Source: Thermoplasmatota archaeon (GTDB lineage: Archaea > Thermoplasmatota > Penumbrarchaeia > Penumbrarchaeales > Penumbrarchaeaceae). Taken from it: DNA of 46,605 bases. Below are positions 1 through 8,102 of this stretch, in pieces. The translations under genes were made by a program, and so were the position numbers. Position 1 is the stretch's first letter, and every line of letters starts with the position of its first letter. Below the pieces are notes generated by a model that saw only the letters and a program-made list of their open reading frames with translations, ran no database searches and had not been told where the DNA came from. The stretch spans positions 1 to 46,605 of the forward strand of contig JALOTP010000029.1 of NCBI GenBank assembly GCA_025457865.1, in the 5' to 3' direction.

Positions 1-64
1 AATGTCATACTCTACTGAACGGGCCGTCCCTTTGGTTCTGAACAAGCTCCGTTGGATGCTGATG

Positions 65-568
65 CTACAATAGGCTTTGAATGTGCTCGAACAACACATC
101 CAAAGCATCTCTCCTCACACCATCTATCCCCTTTGCCATCTCATTGACGAGGGGGTCATCCCTGAACAATTTCGAGGCGATCTTCATCATATTACTGTCA
201 AGGAGGTTCAGCTTCTCCAGATCCACTCTCCCACGGAGCGGGAAATAGGCTATCTTCTCCCTTATTTCGGGAGGGAATGATGATTCAAGGAACTTCACCG
301 TTAGCTCATTGGTAGGCTGAGCCCCTGAGGTCGAGAAGACGGTGACCTTCTTCGTTTTAATGTTGTTCCAGTTCTTCTTGAGCCAGGATGAACCCTGTAT
401 CTTCGAGGCAAGAACCCACCCGCCGAAGACGATGATGTCCACGTCATTTAGGTCCTTGACCTTGACATCTTTAAGGTCTCTCACGGGGAAGCCAGTATCC
501 TCACCGAGCCATTCGGCATACTGTTTGGTGCTCCCGTACTTGCTTGTGTAGATGATCATGCCCTTCAT
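65..568 (-). CDS. Flavodoxin-domain protein
   Basis: A flavodoxin-fold FMN protein, probably a cytosolic electron carrier or small reductase. The N-terminus KGMIIYTSKYGSTKQYAEWL is the classic flavodoxin phosphate-binding loop (T/S-x-x-G-x-T), and VDIIVFGGWVLASKI and VTVFSTSGAQP fit the later FMN-contact strands. At about 167 residues it has single-domain length. The ORF is open 13 codons further upstream, but the ATG at 568 follows AAAGGTCGATC, a good ribosome site, and starts right at the first beta strand. It diverges from the ArsP-like permease across a short promoter region and so borders the arsenic island. An electron-donor role there is inference; it could equally be a HemG-like or general flavodoxin. 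Confidence 0.8.
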   Translation of the reverse strand: MKGMIIYTSKYGSTKQYAEWLGEDTGFPVRDLKDVKVKDLNDVDIIVFGGWVLASKIQGSSWLKKNWNNIKTKKVTVFSTSGAQPTNELTVKFLESSFPPEIREKIAYFPLRGRVDLEKLNLLDSNMMKIASKLFRDDPLVNEMAKGIDGVRRDALDVLFEHIQSLL

Positions 569-640
569 TTGCGATCGACCTTTGGGAACAACAATGGTCC
601 CACCCATTTAAGATCCTCGCTTCAGTTGTAACGGTCACAA

Positions 641-688
641 AAAGTTATATATCTCAGATAACCATAACGTTTCAAATAAATTTGAAAC
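641..688 (+). promoter_or_regulatory. TATA box plus ArsR-type operator of the permease gene
   Basis: AAAGTTATATAT at 641-652 is a good archaeal TATA element. A near-perfect inverted repeat, GTTTCAAAT-AA-ATTTGAAAC, occupies 669-688, where transcription should begin about 25 bases downstream of the TATA centre. Its core TTCAAATAAATTTGAA differs by one central base from the palindrome beside arsR at 2646-2661. A repressor bound here would block initiation. The TATA element is also readable on the minus strand and may serve the divergent flavodoxin gene. That ArsR binds here is inference. Confidence 0.7.
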
Positions 689-701
689 AGAAGGCGCGGC
701 A

Positions 702-1832
702 ATGGACATCCTTGGTATGATCTTCAGAGCTCTCGGAGGCGGTCTGGATTCGCTCATCGACTACATAGCCAATCACACCCTCACCTGTCTTGTCCCCGCC
801 CTCTTCATAGCCGGCGCCATAGCGGTGTTCGTCAAGAAGGAAGCGGTGCTCAAATATTTCGGACCGGATGTGAAGAGATACATCTCCTACCCCATAGCCG
901 CAATATCGGGAACCATACTTGCCGTATGCTCATGCACGATACTGCCGCTTTTCGCAGGGATCTACAAGAAGGGCAGCGGGATCGGCCCAGCAACGGCCTT
1001 CCTCTACTCGGGCCCGGCCATCAATGTGCTTGCGATAGCTTACACGGCAAATGCGCTCGGTTATGACATCGGGGCCGCAAGGGCCGTAATAGCCATACTC
1101 ATGTCCGTCGTCATAGGGTTCATAATGTCCGTCATCTACAGGAAGCATGACAGGAAGCTCATAGAGGATGCCAGGAAGAACCCTTTTGTCAGTATGGGCT
1201 CGAGTTCGAGCTCCAGACCCAAATGGGTCCCTTTCGCCTTCTTCGGGTCCCTCCTAGGGATACTTCTTTTCGGGGCATCCTCCCTCAGCAACGTTATGGA
1301 ACTGGCATCCTCCCTTGGCTGGGACATAAGTTCCCCCTGGATGATCAAGTTCCCCATCGTTTATGCCCTGACCATCGGAATAGGCCTGATGGCCATCTAT
1401 TACTATAAAAAGGACGAGATCTCCGAATGGGGCATGGAGACGTGGGACCTGACAAAGAAGATCGTCCCCATACTCGTCGCGGGAGCCTTCGTTGTGGGGG
1501 TCATCGCCTATTTCGTACCTCCAGAGACCTTCAAACCAGCTCTTGGGAACGAGGGAATAATTGCAAATCTGCTGGCGTCCGTCATAGGTGCCCTGCTCTA
1601 CATGCCCACCCTTCTCGAGGTCCCCATAATCGGGACGACCTTCGGATATTCCGATGGTCTAATGGGGTCCGGGCCTGCATTGGCCCTTCTCCTTTCCGGT
1701 CCCGCCGTGAGCCTGCCGAGCATGATAGTCCTTGGAAGGATAATGGGCCTGAAGAAAACAGTGACCTACGTAGTTCTGGTGGTCCTGTTCTCATCACTTG
1801 CCGGGTTCGTTTACGGTAATCTGATAGTATGA
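702..1832 (+). CDS. ArsP/YraQ-family (DUF318) membrane permease
   Basis: A 376-residue polytopic membrane protein of the COG0701 permease family, which includes the methylarsenite exporter ArsP. The family signature is clear: a Cys pair in VCSCTILPLF (Cys76, Cys78) followed by a Gly-rich stretch ending SGPAINVLAI, and a second half-repeat with LEVPIIGTTF and LLLSGPAVSLPSMIVLGRIM near residues 300-350. About eight to ten hydrophobic segments are visible. It starts 14 bases after the operator, and the cupin gene follows by 16 bases. Family members move organic arsenicals or are uncharacterised; the arsenic context favours arsenical efflux, but the substrate is inferred. Confidence 0.85.
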   Translation: MDILGMIFRALGGGLDSLIDYIANHTLTCLVPALFIAGAIAVFVKKEAVLKYFGPDVKRYISYPIAAISGTILAVCSCTILPLFAGIYKKGSGIGPATAFLYSGPAINVLAIAYTANALGYDIGAARAVIAILMSVVIGFIMSVIYRKHDRKLIEDARKNPFVSMGSSSSSRPKWVPFAFFGSLLGILLFGASSLSNVMELASSLGWDISSPWMIKFPIVYALTIGIGLMAIYYYKKDEISEWGMETWDLTKKIVPILVAGAFVVGVIAYFVPPETFKPALGNEGIIANLLASVIGALLYMPTLLEVPIIGTTFGYSDGLMGSGPALALLLSGPAVSLPSMIVLGRIMGLKKTVTYVVLVVLFSSLAGFVYGNLIV

Positions 1833-1848
1833 ACAATGAGGTGATGAT

Positions 1849-2151
1849 ATGGAAGTAATAGATATCGAAGGAATGATGGTGAACCCCTACGATAAGAGGG
1901 ACAAGAACGTCGTTCATTCCGGTGAGCGTTTCAAGGTAAGAACGATCGGGATCCCGCCTCAGGGGAGCATACCTGAATGTGTCATGACCTCGAGCATAAT
2001 ATTCTACTTCATATCGGGGAGCGCTGAGGTTACCATTGACGGCGAGAAGAGGAACATCGATGCAGGACACTGCCTGGTGTCACGCCCTGGAACGGTATCG
2101 ATGAGGTCGGAAACCGGTGTCAGGATATTGGGGATACAGATCGAAACGTGA
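1849..2151 (+). CDS. Small cupin-domain protein
   Basis: A 100-residue single cupin barrel, seen in the pattern PPQGSIPECVMTSSIIFYFI, GSAEVTIDGEKRNIDAG and GHCLVSRPGTVSMRSET. The usual metal-binding histidines of motif 1 (HxH) are absent, so it may bind a small ligand without classic metal coordination, or use other residues. GAGGTGAT lies three bases before the ATG, a strong ribosome site. It follows the permease by 16 bases and is probably co-transcribed under the same operator. Its function is unknown; a sensor or binding role in the arsenic island is only suggested by position. Confidence 0.8.
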   Translation: MEVIDIEGMMVNPYDKRDKNVVHSGERFKVRTIGIPPQGSIPECVMTSSIIFYFISGSAEVTIDGEKRNIDAGHCLVSRPGTVSMRSETGVRILGIQIET

Positions 2152-2173
2152 CCGTTCCAATTTCCCATCACCA

Positions 2174-2539
2174 TCATTTCGAAAGGGTATTGAGGGCCAT
2201 CTCCGCTATCCTCTTCCCGCGGGGAGTGAGGTGGTAGAGCAGGAAGTTGCCCTGTCTGTTCGAGGCAATGAGGCCCTGTCTCTTCAACACGTCCAGATGA
2301 TAGGATAATTTGGAATATTTTATGTCATCGAGCAGATGCTGGATAAGGCAGACATAGAGGGAGCCATTGCTCAGCATATCAAGGACCCGCAGCCTTACCG
2401 GGTCCGATAGGGCCTCAAGGAGGGAGGCGGTCCTCTCGTACTCCTTTTTGGTCTTGGACAACCAATCCTTCCTCTTAGGCTTCGTAACGTCCAGGCATCT
2501 GCAGGCGGTCTCCAACCTGCAATCGCTCCTGTTTGCCAT
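2174..2539 (-). CDS. arsR: ArsR-family winged-helix repressor
   Basis: A 121-residue ArsR/SmtB-type regulator. The wHTH runs from about residue 36 (ERTASLLEALSDPVRLRVLDML) through the recognition helix IKYSKLSYHLDVLKRQGLI to the wing NRQGNFLLYHLTPRG. The canonical ELCVCDL metal motif is reduced to SLYVCLI with one Cys (Cys64), but the N-terminus carries CRLETACRC (Cys7, Cys13, Cys15), which could supply the thiolates for As(III). The ORF is open far upstream, yet the start at 2539 fits the family N-terminus and follows GGGAGG; a TATA-like ATATTTATT stretch lies about 25 bases further up. It ends 22 bases from the convergent cupin gene. It is the likely regulator of the two palindromes at 669-688 and 2646-2661. 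Confidence 0.88.
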   Translation of the reverse strand: MANRSDCRLETACRCLDVTKPKRKDWLSKTKKEYERTASLLEALSDPVRLRVLDMLSNGSLYVCLIQHLLDDIKYSKLSYHLDVLKRQGLIASNRQGNFLLYHLTPRGKRIAEMALNTLSK

Positions 2540-2645
2540 GTCAGGTCCAATGCCTCCCGGAAATAAATATAATGGGGTCTGATAGGGGTCCAGACGATAC
2601 AATAAGTCCAAACCATAAATGATATATGGTAAGTCGTCATTCCTA

Positions 2646-2661
2646 TTCAAATATATTTGAA
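2646..2661. promoter_or_regulatory. ArsR-type operator overlapping a TATA box
   Basis: TTCAAATATATTTGAA is a perfect 16-base palindrome. Its centre AAATATATTT itself looks like a TATA box, and a start site about 25 bases to the right would leave a short leader with GGTGAT before the thioredoxin-like gene at 2706. Repressor binding would compete directly with TBP. The core matches the operator at 669-688 at 15 of 16 bases. It lies about 105 bases upstream of the arsR start, so autoregulation is possible but less direct. Confidence 0.72.
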
Positions 2662-2705
2662 ATGGCTGCCAGATGTCGGCCATGATAAAAGGCATGGTGA
2701 TGCTG

Positions 2706-2936
2706 ATGAAGATAGAGATACTAGGTTCGGGCTGCGCGAAATGCAAGAGACTGGAGAAGAACGCTCAACAGGCAGTGAAAGAACTTGGTATGAAGGCCGA
2801 GGTGAAGAAGGTCGAGGACATAGTCGAGATAGCGAACAGGGGCGTCATGATGACACCTGCCCTCTCCGTTGATGGCGTTGTGAGGTCCGTGGGTAAGGTC
2901 CTATCCCCGGACGAAGTGAAGGAACTTCTGAAATGA
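2706..2936 (+). CDS. Small thioredoxin-like protein (CxxC, MTH895/TM0996 type)
   Basis: A 76-residue thioredoxin-fold protein with active site GSGCAKCKRLEKN (Cys10, Cys13) and the cis-Pro strand MMTPALSVDGVV. This compact type is commonly encoded beside DUF318 permeases and ArsR regulators. The ATG at 2706 is preferred because GGTGAT ends four bases upstream and because MKIEILGSGC is the family N-terminus; upstream in-frame ATGs would add unsupported residues. It acts in the cytosol, probably as a dithiol reductant or arsenic-handling partner. It is the first gene of a run continuing through the thioredoxin-like membrane proteins to ACR3. Confidence 0.87.
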   Translation: MKIEILGSGCAKCKRLEKNAQQAVKELGMKAEVKKVEDIVEIANRGVMMTPALSVDGVVRSVGKVLSPDEVKELLK

Positions 2937-2973
2937 TATTGGGCGAGAATTGATACCTTACGGAGATCTCCCA

Positions 2974-3741
2974 ATGAAGGCCAAGGTAGGTAATAACAAT
3001 CATGAGGAGGATGGACAACAGCTCGAGGAGGGCTGGGTCCTCTGTGAAAAATGCTCCATAAAGCTCAAGGAGAAGAACCTTGCCCTTCACATGGAGAAGG
3101 TCCATGACTCAAAGCCCTCCAGTGCCGGTTCAGAGCCGAAGAACTTCGTCCCCCTCCTTGTGGTAATAGGGTTGATCGTCCTTTTAATCGGTGCAGGGGT
3201 CTATTATGGAATAACTAGCAACAACGGTCCCGATGATAATGGAATAGATGTACCAGACAGTGATTGGCTGGATGTGTATTCACCCAAGTTCAGAGCAAGC
3301 ATCTACGATGATGATTGGTGGACGGTTAGCCCCCAGCAGAGCCCCTCATCCGGAAAGCAGGTGGCCCATCCCTCATGGATCACCGAGAGGATCAAGAATG
3401 GACCGATTTTGGTCCTTGCTCATAGTGAAGGATGTGCACCCTGCATCCAGCAACAGGAGGATGTGGTTACTATAAAGGGGATCTACGGCAGTGATATGCA
3501 ATTCCTTGACCTGTTATCAGGTTCGGATGCAAGGGCAACGGAAGCTTTTGGATCGTACGATCCCAATGGTTCACCCAACTATATCCCCCTCACGATATTG
3601 TTCACTTTGATCAAGGACAATAGCGGAAACGTCAGGATAGCCTGGCACAGTCATGAAGGTGCAACAGGAGGCGAATGGCTGACGAATTATGTCAAGGACG
3701 CCATCTACTATCATCATGAGAACGTCAGCGGATGGAGCTGA
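2974..3741 (+). CDS. Membrane protein with N-terminal zinc finger and exported thioredoxin-like domain
   Basis: About 255 residues with an unusual order. A cytosolic CxxC-x11-HxxxxH finger (LCEKCSIKLKEKNLALHMEK; Cys24, Cys27, His39, His44) is followed by one membrane span (about 58-80, VPLLVVIGLIVLLIGAGVYY), a polar linker, and a thioredoxin-like domain with CAPC (about 154-157) in LVLAHSEGCAPCIQQQ. With the finger inside, the CAPC domain lies outside the cell. The start at 2974 follows GGAGATC; an in-frame TTG 24 bases earlier has no such support. Its stop is six bases before the CcdA fusion, a natural partner for re-reducing an exported thioredoxin. No close family name is known to me. Confidence 0.75.
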   Translation: MKAKVGNNNHEEDGQQLEEGWVLCEKCSIKLKEKNLALHMEKVHDSKPSSAGSEPKNFVPLLVVIGLIVLLIGAGVYYGITSNNGPDDNGIDVPDSDWLDVYSPKFRASIYDDDWWTVSPQQSPSSGKQVAHPSWITERIKNGPILVLAHSEGCAPCIQQQEDVVTIKGIYGSDMQFLDLLSGSDARATEAFGSYDPNGSPNYIPLTILFTLIKDNSGNVRIAWHSHEGATGGEWLTNYVKDAIYYHHENVSGWS

Positions 3742-3747
3742 TAGGAG

Positions 3748-5163
3748 ATGGCCGAGAAGGACAAGGTGATCTATGGTGTTTCTGCCTTGCTTGCGGTCAC
3801 ATTCCTGATAGGTGTCGCTTTATACCTATTCTGGTCGGATATAAGGACCGAAAAGGAACTTGCACCCGATTTCGAGTTCTTGTCAGGGAATGGTAACATC
3901 ACTAACCTTAGGGAGCTTTCAGGTTCCCCGGTGATCTTGCACTTCACCAATATAGAGAATCCCATCTGCATGGAATGCGAAAAGGAGCTCAGGGAACAGG
4001 TCCGAGAGATACAGAAGGCAACAGAGGAGAACGCGAACCTCACGATAATCACCATCAATATGAGGAAGAACCAGTATTCGAACCCTGGTAATGAACTTGT
4101 AAAGGAATGGTGGGGTACCAACGTCACCTGGACCTGGCTCGAGGACCCTGAACCCTTCAAGATATCTGGCGATTACATCGATTACTGGAGCATCGGGTCA
4201 GAGAGCTCGAACCCGACCCTGCTCCTTCTGGACGAGGAACAGTACATCGTCGGTATCTATCATATCTACCAGATGGGAAAGGGTGAGATCTACGGTGTAA
4301 TGACCTCGGATACGATGAACGAGAAAGCAAAAAGGATAGAGGCCGGGGAATGGGAAGGGGTTGAAGGGCAGAAGAGCGCTCTCGGCAGCGGCTCGGTCGG
4401 GGGCATGTTCGTATTGGGCATCATCACCTCGTTCTCCCCTTGTTCCGTAGCCCTACTGTTCACGGTGTTCACCTTCATCATATCTTCCCGGAACAAGGCC
4501 AAAGGAGGCTCTGATGGTCCTGCAAAAGGCATGACACCAAGCGAGGGATTCAGGATCGGCATAGCTTTCGTGATAGGGATGGCCATAGTATTCTTCATCC
4601 TTGGCCTCTTCATTGCAAACCTTGGGGTGTTCCTTCAAGGGGCCAGGTTCTTCGATCTAGCGGCCGGAGCCCTTCTGATAATACTAGGAATGAACAACCT
4701 TTTCTCGCTTACCGAGATGATAGGGGACCTGAAGAACAGGTTCATCAGGACCAAAGGGAATAAAGACGATGATAAGAGCGAGGAGGGCTGCTCCTTCAAG
4801 GAAAGGAGCATAGGTAGCATCCGCAACGTTTTCACCCGCTCCCCCATTCTGGGTGCTTTCCTTCTCGGGGTGTTCTTCTCCTTAGGTTGGGCCCCTTGCG
4901 CTGTTTCACTGGTACTTCCGGTGGTCGTATGGATACTGTCCCAGGACATATCGACATTGATGGGGGGTCTCCTCTTCTTCGTCTTCGGGATAGGCCATGG
5001 GCTGATATTCATCCCTCTAGCAGTTGGTGCAGGCTCCTTCTCTGGTAAAGTTACCCAGAACTTCGTTCTCATAGGAAAATGGGTGAAGATCGTGTTCGGC
5101 GTCCTTGTCATAGCGATGGGCATCATCTTCGCCGCTCGGTTCTTCGGCTTGAAATTATGGTAG
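3748..5163 (+). CDS. TlpA-like redoxin fused to CcdA/DsbD transmembrane domain
   Basis: A 471-residue fusion. After one N-terminal membrane anchor (8-28), an exported redoxin domain (about 38-185) has APDFEFLSGNG and the dithiol NPICMECEKEL (Cys74, Cys77). A CcdA-type domain follows (about 218-470) with six or so membrane spans and the two conserved intramembrane cysteines in SFSPCSV (Cys232) and GWAPCAV (Cys384). CcdA proteins carry electrons from cytosolic thioredoxin across the membrane. Here the acceptor may be the fused redoxin and the neighbouring CAPC protein. AGGAG immediately precedes the ATG, and ACR3 follows after one base. It could serve cytochrome c maturation instead, but no heme-lyase genes are in the window. 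Confidence 0.85.
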   Translation: MAEKDKVIYGVSALLAVTFLIGVALYLFWSDIRTEKELAPDFEFLSGNGNITNLRELSGSPVILHFTNIENPICMECEKELREQVREIQKATEENANLTIITINMRKNQYSNPGNELVKEWWGTNVTWTWLEDPEPFKISGDYIDYWSIGSESSNPTLLLLDEEQYIVGIYHIYQMGKGEIYGVMTSDTMNEKAKRIEAGEWEGVEGQKSALGSGSVGGMFVLGIITSFSPCSVALLFTVFTFIISSRNKAKGGSDGPAKGMTPSEGFRIGIAFVIGMAIVFFILGLFIANLGVFLQGARFFDLAAGALLIILGMNNLFSLTEMIGDLKNRFIRTKGNKDDDKSEEGCSFKERSIGSIRNVFTRSPILGAFLLGVFFSLGWAPCAVSLVLPVVVWILSQDISTLMGGLLFFVFGIGHGLIFIPLAVGAGSFSGKVTQNFVLIGKWVKIVFGVLVIAMGIIFAARFFGLKLW

Positions 5164-5164
5164 G

Positions 5165-6253
5165 ATGGTCGGTTCGATGGTCGAAAGTTCGAATGGGAAA
5201 GAAGGGATTGGTTTCTTTGAAAGGTATTTGACGATATGGGTCGTTCTTTGCATGATAGCAGGTGTGGTCATCGGTAAATTCTTACCCTCCATCCCTGACC
5301 TTCTGGGAAAGTTCGAATATGCCCAGGTTTCCATTCCCATTGCCGTTCTGATATGGCTGATGATCTATCCCATGATGATGAAGGTGGATTTCGTCAGCAT
5401 AAAGAACGTCGGCAAGAACCCCAAGGGATTGTTCGTCACATGGGTGACCAATTGGTTGATCAAACCCTTCACGATGTATGCCATTGCATTCTTCTTCTTC
5501 TTCATAGTTTTCAAGGACCTGATAACAGAGGACCTTGCCAGGGATTATCTTGCAGGGGCCATCCTTCTAGGTGCGGCTCCCTGTACGGCAATGGTATTCG
5601 TTTGGAGCCATTTGACAAAAGGCAATGCGGCCTACACTGTCGTTCAAGTAGCAACGAACGACCTGATAATATTGTTCGCCTTCACACCTATAGTGGCCTT
5701 GCTCCTCGGTGTCAGCGGGATCAGGATCCCATGGGATACGCTACTTCTATCCGTTCTGCTCTTCGTCGTCATCCCATTGGCCGGTGGCACACTGACCAGG
5801 GTCATTGTGATCAAAAGGAAAGGTGAGGAATATTTCAATAATAGGTTCATCACAAAGTTCAGCAATGTCACCATCATTGGATTATTATTGACCCTTGTTA
5901 TGATCTTCTCGTTCCAGGGCGATGTCATCCTCGATAATCCTCTGCACATCTTGCTCATAGCCATTCCTTTGACCATCCAGACTTTCCTGATATTCTTCAT
6001 CGCGTATTTGGCAAGCAAGAGGTTGAAGCTTACCCACGATATCGCCGCACCCGCGGGCATGATAGGGGCATCCAATTTCTTCGAGCTCGCCGTGGCTGTT
6101 GCCATCTCACTGTTCGGTGCCGCATCCCCTGTGGTACTGGCGACGATCGTCGGTGTGCTGGTCGAGGTCCCTGTCATGCTGACCTTGGTCAAGATCGCCA
6201 ATAGGACGACAAAATGGTTCCCGGAGAAAAAAGAAAGGGGTCTCTCACAGTAA
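5165..6253 (+). CDS. ACR3-family arsenite efflux permease
   Basis: A 362-residue transporter of the BART/ACR3 type that exports As(III) using the ion gradient. About ten membrane spans are visible. Diagnostic pieces are IWLMIYPMMMKVDF, NWLIKPFTMYAIAFFF, the conserved Cys in LLGAAPCTAMVFVWSHLTKG (Cys140) and the late GMIGASNFFELAVAVAISLFG. The start lies one base after the stop of the CcdA fusion, implying translational coupling; an in-frame ATG at 5177 is an alternative. It is the clearest arsenic gene here and, with ArsM and ArsR, defines the island's role. Confidence 0.93.
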   Translation: MVGSMVESSNGKEGIGFFERYLTIWVVLCMIAGVVIGKFLPSIPDLLGKFEYAQVSIPIAVLIWLMIYPMMMKVDFVSIKNVGKNPKGLFVTWVTNWLIKPFTMYAIAFFFFFIVFKDLITEDLARDYLAGAILLGAAPCTAMVFVWSHLTKGNAAYTVVQVATNDLIILFAFTPIVALLLGVSGIRIPWDTLLLSVLLFVVIPLAGGTLTRVIVIKRKGEEYFNNRFITKFSNVTIIGLLLTLVMIFSFQGDVILDNPLHILLIAIPLTIQTFLIFFIAYLASKRLKLTHDIAAPAGMIGASNFFELAVAVAISLFGAASPVVLATIVGVLVEVPVMLTLVKIANRTTKWFPEKKERGLSQ

Positions 6254-6329
6254 TGTCAATAACGGATTGAATGTCGCTCGATCGTGATATTGAAGATACC
6301 TTGAACGGACATTCCATTTGCAGTATAGT

Positions 6330-7691
6330 TCAAGTTCTCTTAATTCTCCGGACCATCATACTGAAGATGAGCATGGACAATATCGCAAGAAGAAGAACGG
6401 AACCTGTGACCACATAGAGGCCTGTGCCCGATCCCTTCTCCCCGCCCTCTCTTTGATGGCCCGGTAATGAATAGATGTTCGTCGAACCCTCCGCATCAGT
6501 ACAGGTCTGACCTCCGCATATTAGGACCCTGCCGTCGTTCAGCTCGGTCTCTGCAGGCCACTTCCTTCCGAGTATAACCATATAGGTATCTTCCCATTCG
6601 CCCTTTTCTATGTCATAATATTCCAGACCGGAGACGGTGCAGTAGAACTCGGTGCAGGAGGAACCCCCGTAAGCTATCACTCCATTGGACCCGATGGGGA
6701 GCATGAAATGGCTGTGCCTTGGCGTTCCCAGATGACCTGTTTGGGTCCATTCATCCTTGATAGGATCGTATATCTCCGCCCCCATTGTATCGGATTCATT
6801 TGGTCCGGCAAAACCCCCGGACACTAGGACCCGGCCGTTTTCCAATTCGACCGCTGCATGGAACCCTCTCGCATCGTTCATGGAGGCTATCCTGTACCAT
6901 TTTTCCTCTGATGGCACGAATATTTCGCATGTTGGGATGGGGACCTTGGCCCCACCAATGTGGCCCCCGGTGACCATAACGGACCCGTTGCTGAGCAGGG
7001 TTGCTGTGCATCTCACCCTTGGTCCGTGCATCTCTCCGGTATATCTCCATGTATCATTCACGGGATCGTAGATCTCACAGGATGAAAGACCTGCCAAGGT
7101 CACGTTCACACCGCCGATCACAAGGACCCTGCCGTCGTTTAGCAGGACCGCTCTTTGCCAGAACCTGCCCGTGTTCAATGATGGTGCCTGTTCGAACGTG
7201 CGTGTTATGGGGTCGTAAAGCTCGCATCTGTCGAGAGACATGTTCCCGGGACCCTTGTAGAAGGCGTACCCCGAAGGATGTCCTGTTCCGGTCCCTTTGA
7301 AGCCTCCGGTTATAAGGACCTCGCCTGATGGTAACAGGTTCGCCGTGTGCCTCATCCTCGGGTCCCTCATTTCCGGAAGAGGGGTCCACTCGTTCTTTTC
7401 AGGGTCATATAGCTCGGGAGCGTTCAGGGAGCCGTATCCGTCCATGGTACCCCCTACCACAAGGACGTTCCCATCGTCAAGGGTGGTGGCGGTGTGGTTG
7501 AACCTCGGTGTGTTCATGGGAGCGGCCTTCTCCACCTTTCCGTAGTCCTTCTCCCTGACATCGGATGACCCCAATGGAACAAGGAGAATTGATGATAACA
7601 GCAAAGCGAGCGAAAGAGCGGTCAATGCAGAGGTCCTGCCCATGGCGCCATATCTACGCTCCGGAAAGGACCGGTGATAAGAGGTCATCAT
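6330..7691 (-). CDS. Exported kelch-repeat protein with C-terminal anchor
   Basis: A 453-residue surface protein. A hydrophobic segment near 20-42 (ALTALSLALLLSSILLVPLG) acts as signal, about six kelch repeats follow (MNTPRFNHTATTLDDGNVLV, RMRHTANLLPSGEVLITGG, RFWQRAVLLNDGRVLVIGG and so on), and the end is one membrane span (TGLYVVTGSVLLLAILSMLI) with a basic tail. The repeats should form a beta-propeller. Two adjacent ATGs at 7691 and 7688 lie about 12 bases after the expected start from an A-rich TATA-like stretch at 7712-7735; an ATG at 7643 is also possible. It sits on the opposite strand inside the arsenic island, and no arsenic role is evident. Confidence 0.82.
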   Translation of the reverse strand: MMTSYHRSFPERRYGAMGRTSALTALSLALLLSSILLVPLGSSDVREKDYGKVEKAAPMNTPRFNHTATTLDDGNVLVVGGTMDGYGSLNAPELYDPEKNEWTPLPEMRDPRMRHTANLLPSGEVLITGGFKGTGTGHPSGYAFYKGPGNMSLDRCELYDPITRTFEQAPSLNTGRFWQRAVLLNDGRVLVIGGVNVTLAGLSSCEIYDPVNDTWRYTGEMHGPRVRCTATLLSNGSVMVTGGHIGGAKVPIPTCEIFVPSEEKWYRIASMNDARGFHAAVELENGRVLVSGGFAGPNESDTMGAEIYDPIKDEWTQTGHLGTPRHSHFMLPIGSNGVIAYGGSSCTEFYCTVSGLEYYDIEKGEWEDTYMVILGRKWPAETELNDGRVLICGGQTCTDAEGSTNIYSLPGHQREGGEKGSGTGLYVVTGSVLLLAILSMLIFSMMVRRIKRT

Positions 7692-7846
7692 TTTCCAAAT
7701 CCAGCAACTAGGTTATCTTTTTTCTTATTTTTTATCACCCCTGGATGCCGGATGGAAAGTAGGGTAGGTCACCGGTGTGTTATGAATTTACTGATATTTC
7801 GGATATTTCAGAAAACCTTAAGATGGAGCGGAAGGTTACCGACAGC

Positions 7847-8098
7847 ATGGCCAAGAATATCAACAGGGAGTGCTGCTGTCACCTTGAAGCGGTGATCACC
7901 ATTGACGCGAGGGGCCAGGTGGTCATACCCAAGGAACTGAGGACTAGGGCGGGTATAAGGGACGGTGACAGGCTCATTGTCATGAGCACCATGGAGGACG
8001 GCAAGGTCTGCTGCATCTCCATGATGAAAGCTGACAGGTCCGATCCCATGGTGAAGGAAATGCTCGGACCCGTTCTGAAAGGCATATCGAAGGAGTGA
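7847..8098 (+). CDS. Cys-rich AbrB/SpoVT-fold protein (HgcAB-associated type)
   Basis: An 83-residue swapped-hairpin AbrB protein. A Cys cluster (RECCCHLEAV) is followed by the AbrB core VITIDARGQVVIPKELRTRAGI and a second Cys pair, GKVCCISMMKAD, with the family tail MVKEMLGPVLKGI. This family is described as HgcAB-associated and often accompanies arsM in archaea. The start at 7847 follows GGAAGGT; ATG 7823 and GTG 7775 are in frame. ArsM begins four bases after the stop, so the two are co-translated. A thiolate metalloid sensor is a reasonable inference. No hgcA or hgcB is in the window. Confidence 0.8.
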   Translation: MAKNINRECCCHLEAVITIDARGQVVIPKELRTRAGIRDGDRLIVMSTMEDGKVCCISMMKADRSDPMVKEMLGPVLKGISKE

Positions 8099-8102
8099 TC
8101 CG

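Noticed and set aside
21..30. GGGCCGTCCC near the window start as a distant partner of the tRNA-Val 3' repeat
   Set aside because: Only nine of ten bases match and the flanking sequence does not align, so chance is the better explanation.
7847..8098. Evidence for mercury methylation
   Set aside because: The AbrB-fold protein is of the HgcAB-associated type, but the corrinoid protein HgcA and ferredoxin HgcB are not encoded in the window; the neighbour is arsM.
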